A stretch of DNA of 11,582 bases from the NCBI GenBank assembly GCA_003149735.1, contig QANA01000006.1, positions 10,202 to 21,783 of the forward strand, given 5' to 3'. The stretch comes from Clostridiales bacterium (GTDB taxonomy: Bacteria > Bacillota_A > Clostridia > Christensenellales > Christensenellaceae). Under the pieces are notes generated by a model, which saw nothing but the letters and a program-made list of their open reading frames with translations, was not told where the DNA came from and did not search any database. Shown here one piece after another: positions 7,031 through 11,582 of this stretch (within the stretch, counting starts at the first letter, position 1; each line of letters opens with the position of its first letter). Made by a program: the position numbers and the translations under genes.

Positions 7031-9685
7031 TTAAATCCAGGTGCCGAATTTCTTTACGTAGAACCGTTTTACCAGCTGTAAAACAAGGCAATAGGCGAGC
7101 AAAATCAGCAGCAGCCAGGGCAGAAAGCTGAGCGGCAGCGCTGCCATATCCAATGCCCCCGACATTTTGCTCAGGCAGAAAATGAGTGTAAACAGGCTGA
7201 AACAGATTGTGCTGCCAAGCAATGCCGGCGCCGGACGGCTGTCGAGAAAAGGACGGCCTTGTGTACGCAGAATATGCACTGTAACCAGCTGAGAAATCGT
7301 ACCGTATGCAAAGACTCCGCATTGGAACAGGGAAGCGGCAGCCGGATGGTTGGTACCTAAGAAATACCACAGCACCAAATAGCAGAGAATATCAAACAAA
7401 GAAGAGACCGGCCCCAAAGCGAGCATAAATCGGCGAATGTCACCCGTATCCCAGTGATGTGGACGGGCGATATAAGACGCATCTATACGATCGAAGGGCA
7501 GCGCCATCTGCGCAAAGTCGCATAACAGATTCTGTGCCAGGATTTGTACAGGCAACAAGGGCAAGAAAGGCAAAAAGAGGCTGGCAAAAATGACCGAAAT
7601 CATATTGCCCAGGTTGCCGCTGGCGGCCATCTTGATATATTTGACGATGTTACCAAACGTTTTGCGGCCTTCCAGCACTCCCTGCTCCAACACCATCAAA
7701 TCCTTCTTCATGAGGATAATATCTGCCGTTTCTTTGGCAATATCCACAGCACTGTCCACAGAAATGCCTATATCGGCCGCACGCATGGCCAACGTATCGT
7801 TGATGCCGTCTCCCATATAGCCGACTGTATGCCCGGCAGCACGGTAAGCACGCACAACTCGTTCTTTCTGATCGGGGGCCAATTTGGAGAAGAGGCGGCA
7901 GCTGCCGATGGCCTGCTGCAGCTGTTCGTCATCCATGGCCGCAATTTGGGCGCCATTTAAACGATGGACGGTGGGAATGCCGACTTTTTCGCAGACTTTG
8001 ACTGCAACACCTTCACTGTCGCCCGTGAGTACGACGACGTCTACTCCATACGTATGGAGGGCGGATATAGCCTCGGCGGCACTTTCCTTTGGAGGATCCA
8101 AAAAGCCGATAAACCCCATCAGAACCATATCCTGCTCATCCTCTACGCTGAAAGAGCTTTCATTGCGCAGATCGTTTTTTTGAGCAACGGCCAGCATGCG
8201 CAAACCATCGAAGTTATGTTCCTCATATAGAGAAAGCGCCTGCTTTTTAAAAGATTCATCCAACGGAATGATTTGACCGTTCAATTCACCATAGCTGCAG
8301 ATAGAGAGGATTTCTTCCACTGCACCTTTGGTGATCAACTGGCGCTTTCCCTGCTCATTTTCCAGCACGACGCTCATACGGCGACGGGAAAAGTCAAATG
8401 GAATTTCATCGACATGGTGATACGATTCTTTCAGGTCATATAGATTTTCTTCCTGAGCCCGATGGATGATGGCCAGGTCGATGAGATTTTTCAGGCCGGT
8501 CTGAAAATAACTGTTGAGAAAAGCATGGCGCAGAATGCGGGAATCTTCTTCTCCCTGCATATTCATATATTTTTCCAGAACGATCTTATCCTCGGTAAGC
8601 GTACCGGTTTTGTCGGTGCACAGAATATCCATTTCACCGAAAGATTGAATGGAAGGCAGACTTTTGACGATGACGTCGTGGCGGGACATATTGAGGGCTC
8701 CCCGTGCCAAGGTAGAAGTCATAATGACGGGCAGCATCTCCGGCGTCAGTCCAACAGCCATGGTGACGGCAAAAAGGAAAGAACTTCCCCAATCGCCCTT
8801 GGCAAATCCATTAATCAGGAAAATAATAGGCACCATAATGAGCGTAAAGCTCAGCAACAGGCGGCTGACTGCCTCGACCCCTTGCTCAAAGCTGTTTTTG
8901 GCGCGCTTATTGGAAAGAGACTTCGCCATGGAGCCGAAGTAAGTATCGTTGCCGGTTGCCACAACCAGCACAATGGCACTGCCGCTGACCATATCTGAAC
9001 CCATAAATCCCAGATTCTGATAATCGGTCAGAGCAAGTTTTTCCGTATCGGTCTGAGGACGGGCAATTTTTTCAACCGGAGCGGATTCCCCGGTTAATGC
9101 GGCCTGCGCAACAAATGCATCCTTGGCTGTGAGAAATAAAACGTCGCCGGGTAACATATCTCCGGCGGAAAGCCGCACGATGTCGCCTTTGACGACCTCC
9201 TGTACGTCGATTTCCATGAAGACGCCATCCCGCAGGACAGAGGCCTGGTTGGAAATCATGGAGGAGAGCTGAGCAGCGGCGGAATGAGATTTTTCACCCT
9301 GAATAAAGGAAATCAGAGAAGAAATTAGAATGAGCGCAAAAATTACGCCTGCTGTCAGATAGTCTGGTCTGCGAGAGAGCAGAACGTCAGTGACAAAAGT
9401 AATGGTCGCCACTAAAAAGAGCACAATATTAAAAGGGTTAATTAAGGCTTCCATAAAGCGGAACAATGGGCCTTGACTCTTTTCGGAGCGAATTACATTT
9501 GGCCCGAATTCTGCAAGACGCTGCTGCGCGTTCTCCTGGCTGAGGCCGAAGCAGTCGGCAGCCACTTCTTTTAAAACATCCTGGCTGGAGAGCGCGGCAA
9601 CATGGCGCAGATATGCTTCGCTGGCGCAATTTGCCTGTGCCTGTGTTTTTTTCGGACGGGAAATAAACGTGAAAAAATTTTTCAT
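7031..9685 (-). CDS. mgtA: Magnesium-translocating P-type ATPase (MgtA type)
   Basis: An 884-residue P3B-type ATPase that imports Mg2+ across the cytoplasmic membrane at the cost of ATP. Domains in order: cytosolic N-terminal cation-ATPase region (about 25-80); actuator domain with LTGES (197-201); VGLTPEMLP in membrane helix 4 (311-319), the MgtA/MgtB version of the ion-site helix; phosphorylation site DKTGTLT with D358; nucleotide-binding TKGA (452-455); TGDSEG (555-560); hinge GDGIND (625-630); and NLLCDFAQMALPFDRID (719-735), close to the MgtA helix 5/6 signature. Further helices complete a C-terminal six-helix block. Length agrees with E. coli MgtA (898). The start is ATG 9685, with GAAAGGA (9694-9700) 8 nt upstream; an ATG at 9694 and a TTG at 9724 are in frame but lack good sites. 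The M-box leader upstream supports Mg2+ as the substrate and implies expression under magnesium limitation. Confidence 0.95.
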   Translation of the reverse strand: MKNFFTFISRPKKTQAQANCASEAYLRHVAALSSQDVLKEVAADCFGLSQENAQQRLAEFGPNVIRSEKSQGPLFRFMEALINPFNIVLFLVATITFVTDVLLSRRPDYLTAGVIFALILISSLISFIQGEKSHSAAAQLSSMISNQASVLRDGVFMEIDVQEVVKGDIVRLSAGDMLPGDVLFLTAKDAFVAQAALTGESAPVEKIARPQTDTEKLALTDYQNLGFMGSDMVSGSAIVLVVATGNDTYFGSMAKSLSNKRAKNSFEQGVEAVSRLLLSFTLIMVPIIFLINGFAKGDWGSSFLFAVTMAVGLTPEMLPVIMTSTLARGALNMSRHDVIVKSLPSIQSFGEMDILCTDKTGTLTEDKIVLEKYMNMQGEEDSRILRHAFLNSYFQTGLKNLIDLAIIHRAQEENLYDLKESYHHVDEIPFDFSRRRMSVVLENEQGKRQLITKGAVEEILSICSYGELNGQIIPLDESFKKQALSLYEEHNFDGLRMLAVAQKNDLRNESSFSVEDEQDMVLMGFIGFLDPPKESAAEAISALHTYGVDVVVLTGDSEGVAVKVCEKVGIPTVHRLNGAQIAAMDDEQLQQAIGSCRLFSKLAPDQKERVVRAYRAAGHTVGYMGDGINDTLAMRAADIGISVDSAVDIAKETADIILMKKDLMVLEQGVLEGRKTFGNIVKYIKMAASGNLGNMISVIFASLFLPFLPLLPVQILAQNLLCDFAQMALPFDRIDASYIARPHHWDTGDIRRFMLALGPVSSLFDILCYLVLWYFLGTNHPAAASLFQCGVFAYGTISQLVTVHILRTQGRPFLDSRPAPALLGSTICFSLFTLIFCLSKMSGALDMAALPLSFLPWLLLILLAYCLVLQLVKRFYVKKFGTWI

Positions 9686-9752
9686 GATGCGCATCCTTTC
9701 ATATATAGTTTGACGATTTGGCAAAGAAATATGAATGGGATGACAAAACGAA

Positions 9753-9875
9753 TCAGTTCAGATTTGCGGGCAAAGTACAAAACTTTACCGAACGCACCGC
9801 ACCGGATCGTATACACGATCGGGAAACTTCGTCACCGCCATTCTCAGTATGAAATGAGAAACAACTGTGATACAC
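9753..9875 (-). CDS. Candidate leader ORF (40 codons, GTG start) in the mgtA 5' region
   Basis: A small ORF between the riboswitch terminator and mgtA. Its start signal is striking: AAGGAGG at 9884-9890, then 8 nt, then GTG at 9875. It encodes 40 residues, beginning M-Y-H-S-C-F-S-F and ending L-P-A-N-L-N, with three Cys (5, 21, 33) and no membrane segment. It stops at 9753, 67 nt before the mgtA ATG. I recognise no family. Its position recalls the Salmonella mgtA leader peptide, but the sequences are not alike. An 18-codon ORF (9785-9841) overlaps it in another frame. It may be a regulatory upstream ORF, a real small protein, or a fortuitous frame behind an SD-like sequence. Confidence 0.4.
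   Translation of the reverse strand: MYHSCFSFHTENGGDEVSRSCIRSGAVRSVKFCTLPANLN
9785..9841 (-). other. Nested 18-codon ORF in the mgtA leader
   Basis: An ATG at 9841 opens MAVTKFPDRVYDPVRCVR, overlapping the GTG-started leader ORF in a different frame. The peptide has Pro-Asp and Asp-Pro pairs and an Arg-rich end, loosely like the composition of the enterobacterial MgtL leader peptide. It has no convincing ribosome binding site (only CTGAGA directly before the ATG), so translation is doubtful unless it is coupled to the overlapping ORF. Confidence 0.2.
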
Positions 9876-9896
9876 TCTGCCCACCTCCTTAAATAT

Positions 9897-9934
9897 AAAA
9901 AATACACAGACCCGATAGATAAACAGGCTGTGCA
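9897..9934 (-). terminator. Riboswitch-associated intrinsic terminator in the mgtA leader
   Basis: On the minus strand TGCACAGCC (9934-9926) pairs with GGGTCTGTGTA (9913-9903) through about 9 bp with one bulged T and one G-T pair, followed directly by TTTTTT (9902-9897). It lies about 30 nt beyond the M-box, where the expression platform is expected, and before the leader ORF and mgtA. A 7-nt segment inside the aptamer's 3' part (10007-10013) is complementary to 9923-9929 in this hairpin and could serve as an antiterminator. Confidence 0.7.
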
Positions 9935-9959
9935 CGAATGAAATGATGAGAAATTTCTC

Positions 9960-10116
9960 AAAAAACGTCGTACAAGCTTTAGCATCAAGGGGCGTGAAAT
10001 CGGATTAGCCTGTGCCTTTACGACACCGGCTGCTGGCCGCGGCGTGCTGTCTCCATCATTTAACGGCACCGACCCATATCCCCAAGGTAGCCTCACCTAC
10101 CGAATCGAATTTGAAC
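9960..10116 (-). promoter_or_regulatory. M-box (ykoK) magnesium riboswitch
   Basis: On the minus strand the leader contains the conserved M-box 5' block TAGGTGAGGCTACC (10099-10086), then a GGTGCCG...GGAGACAGCACGCC segment, and the 3' block GATGCTAAAGCTTGTACGA (9986-9968), which corresponds to the TGCTAAAGCTCTACGA end of the Bacillus subtilis ykoK leader. Spacing and order fit the family. The M-box folds compactly on Mg2+ binding; in the characterised examples high Mg2+ favours a downstream terminator. Here the terminator at 9897-9934 and the mgtA gene follow on the same strand, so Mg2+ repression of the importer is the expected output. The exact ends are approximate. Confidence 0.92.
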
Positions 10117-10128
10117 TATCAATTACAC

Positions 10129-10155
10129 AGTATAACAGGAATGAAAAAATGTCAA
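10129..10155 (-). promoter_or_regulatory. Promoter of the M-box/mgtA transcript
   Basis: On the minus strand a perfect TTGACA (10150-10155) is followed by TATACT (10129-10134), preceded by TGT, which makes an extended -10. The spacer is 15 nt, shorter than usual, and the extended -10 may compensate. Transcription would begin near 10122, a few bases before the M-box, as expected for a riboswitch leader. Confidence 0.65.
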
Positions 10156-10157
10156 GT

Positions 10158-10192
10158 AAAAAAAGACATATGCAATAATGCATATGTCTTTT
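10158..10192 (-). terminator. Intrinsic terminator of the CNNM/CorC-family gene
   Basis: A perfect 13-bp stem (AAAAGACATATGC / GCATATGTCTTTT, arms 10161-10173 and 10180-10192) with a 6-base loop is followed on the minus strand by an uninterrupted T run (10164-10158). It lies 17 nt past the stop codon of the gene at 10209 and abuts the -35 box of the mgtA promoter, insulating the two transcripts. Confidence 0.92.
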
Positions 10193-10208
10193 CAGATTAC
10201 CTGAAAAA

Positions 10209-11561
10209 TTAATCTTCGTCTGTATCTGCTGCTTCATCTTTAGGAAGCAGGGAAATATTGGTCCACTCAATACGGCGATCCTGTATTTCCAGCACTTCGA
10301 TGTGCATTCCGACAAGATCCAACGAAAACGTGCTGCCATCTTCGGGAATAGCATTTAAATGATCGAGAATCAAACCGCCCAATGTATCGTATTCTTCCTC
10401 TTCGGGAAGAGCAATATCAAGTGCTTCTGCCAGATCATCCAATTCTACGCTGCCGGCGACTTTCCAAAGATTATCACTCAGTTTGGTGATCTCCTGTTCT
10501 TCCTGCGGGTCGAATTCATCATAAATATTGCCGACGATGCATTCCAGCAAGTCTTCCATTGTGATGAGGCCGCTGGTGCCGCCATATTCATCTACCACGA
10601 TGGCCATATGGCATTTCTTTTCCTGCATTTTCCGAAACAGAACATCTGTATGAATGGATTCGGGAACAAAGTAGGGCGTGCGCAGCAATTCTTTTAAAGG
10701 TTTGGGCTGCGGAAGCTGGCTATTGAGGAGATAATCCCGCGTGGCCAGCAGGCCGACAATATCGTCGATATCTTCATTGCAGACGGGAAAACGGGAAAGC
10801 CCCGTCTCCTGAATACGGGAAAGAATCTGTTCGGGGCTGTCATCCAGCCAGATGATTTCCATATCAGTACGGTGGATCATCACATCTTCGGCCGTATTGT
10901 TGTTGAATTCGAAGATATTTTCAATCATTTCCTTTTCGCCGGATTCGATGGTGCCGCTTTCTTCACCGATATCGACCATCATGCGAATTTCTTCTTCCGA
11001 AACTTCTTCTGCTTCCTTATTGGGGTCAATACCCAGCAGGCGCAAAACTCCGTTGGTGGAAATAGAAAGAAACCAAGTAATGGGCCGCAGAACTATCGAC
11101 AGAAAACGAACCACTCCAAGAGAAATTTTGATAATTGCGTTCGGTTTCTGCATAGCAATGCGCTTGGGCACCAATTCGCCTAAAACCAGCGTAAAGTAAG
11201 ATAAAATCAAAGTAATGACGATAACAGAGATGGTATTGAGTGCGCTGGCAGAGATGCCGGTGAGGCCAATATCGTTGACCAGCCAATCGGTGAGCAGGCT
11301 TGCAAAATTATCGGCTGCAAATGCGGAACCCAAAAAGCCCGCCAAAGTAATGCCAACCTGTATCGTAGATAAGAAAGTCGTAGGCTGTTCAATAATTTTG
11401 AGAAGCTTAGCGGCTCGCTTATCGCCTTCTTCGGATTGTTTGCGCACTTTATTTTCGTTCAGTGAAAGCACTGCGATTTCGGTAGCGGCAAAGAAGGCGT
11501 TGAGTAAAATAAGTGCTGCCTGAAGCAGCAATTGTCGCCATATAGGACTACTGTCCAACAA
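10209..11561 (-). CDS. CNNM/CorC-family membrane protein with CBS pair (hemolysin-like, possible Mg2+/Co2+ efflux)
   Basis: A 450-residue protein with the standard architecture of the CNNM/CorB/TlyC-like family. An N-terminal CNNM (DUF21) membrane domain (about 8-180) includes NAFFAATEIAVLSLN (21-35) and LGELVPKRIA (127-136). Then come an acidic helical linker with SEEEIRMMVDIGEESGTI, CBS domain 1 (about 225-280), CBS domain 2 (about 290-345, with VVDEYGGTSGLITMEDLLE spanning 322-340) and a CorC_HlyC domain (about 355-440). Characterised relatives export Mg2+ and bind Mg-ATP through the CBS pair; older annotations as hemolysin are historical. The adjoining M-box/mgtA unit fits a role in Mg2+ balance, but transport is inferred. 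No ATG is available near the start: two successive TTG codons (11561 and 11558) follow AAAGGGGG (11567-11574). The second, at 8 nt, has better spacing and would give 449 residues. The upstream promoter lies outside the window. Confidence 0.9.
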   Translation of the reverse strand: MLDSSPIWRQLLLQAALILLNAFFAATEIAVLSLNENKVRKQSEEGDKRAAKLLKIIEQPTTFLSTIQVGITLAGFLGSAFAADNFASLLTDWLVNDIGLTGISASALNTISVIVITLILSYFTLVLGELVPKRIAMQKPNAIIKISLGVVRFLSIVLRPITWFLSISTNGVLRLLGIDPNKEAEEVSEEEIRMMVDIGEESGTIESGEKEMIENIFEFNNNTAEDVMIHRTDMEIIWLDDSPEQILSRIQETGLSRFPVCNEDIDDIVGLLATRDYLLNSQLPQPKPLKELLRTPYFVPESIHTDVLFRKMQEKKCHMAIVVDEYGGTSGLITMEDLLECIVGNIYDEFDPQEEQEITKLSDNLWKVAGSVELDDLAEALDIALPEEEEYDTLGGLILDHLNAIPEDGSTFSLDLVGMHIEVLEIQDRRIEWTNISLLPKDEAADTDED

Positions 11562-11582
11562 AAATTCCCCCTTTATATGGTT

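Noticed and set aside
8462..8998. A 178-codon plus-strand open frame inside mgtA
   Set aside because: It is antisense to the conserved phosphorylation-domain region of mgtA and low in recognisable protein features; a shadow frame.
9785..10096. A 103-codon minus-strand open frame across the mgtA leader
   Set aside because: Most of it overlaps the conserved M-box aptamer and terminator, and it has no ribosome binding site. Only its last 18 codons from ATG 9841 are kept as a doubtful nested ORF.
1..11582. CRISPR arrays, insertion sequences, tRNA/rRNA genes and attachment sites
   Set aside because: Reading both strands showed no regularly spaced direct repeats, transposase or integrase motifs, tRNA-like cloverleaf with TTCRA arm, or rRNA-like segments.

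Overview
The window reads as ordinary chromosomal DNA from a low-to-mid GC Gram-positive-type bacterium, most likely Bacillota (Clostridia or Negativicutes). The reasons are an M-box magnesium riboswitch of the Bacillus ykoK type with a transcription terminator, strong AGGAGG-type ribosome binding sites, sigma-A style promoters, TTG/GTG starts and compact intrinsic terminators. I cannot assign a genus. No transposase, integrase, CRISPR array, tRNA or rRNA is visible.

Layout, left to right. (1) 1-846, minus: a PAP2-family membrane phosphatase that runs off the left edge. (2) 982-2166, plus: a major facilitator transporter, divergent from the phosphatase across a 135-bp intergenic region holding a promoter in each direction, and closed by a hairpin over its stop codon. 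(3) 2397-6128, plus: an operon glnS-gltX-yfcE (glutaminyl-tRNA synthetase, glutamyl-tRNA synthetase, YfcE metallophosphodiesterase), ending in a long bidirectional terminator. (4) 6203-6916, minus: a HAD-family hydrolase convergent with that operon. (5) 7031-9685, minus: an MgtA-type Mg2+ P-type ATPase. Its roughly 440-nt leader contains a promoter, an M-box riboswitch, an intrinsic terminator and a small upstream ORF with a consensus Shine-Dalgarno sequence. (6) 10209-11561, minus: a CNNM/CorC-family membrane protein with a CBS pair, closed by a strong terminator just upstream of the mgtA promoter.

Two themes connect the genes. The synthetase operon makes both Glu-tRNA and Gln-tRNA directly. 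A dedicated GlnRS is notable because many Gram-positive bacteria make Gln-tRNA(Gln) by transamidation instead. The right half looks like a magnesium homeostasis cluster: an importer controlled by a Mg2+-sensing RNA, next to a CNNM-family protein of a type linked to Mg2+ efflux.

The most interesting stretch is 9686-10134, the mgtA leader. The M-box and its terminator are followed by an apparently translatable 40-codon ORF (GTG start) with an 18-codon ORF nested in another frame, and by repeated complementary segments that could form alternative hairpins. This suggests a second, translation-linked control layer beneath the riboswitch. That idea is inference. I see no convincing new enzyme system or mobile defence system here.
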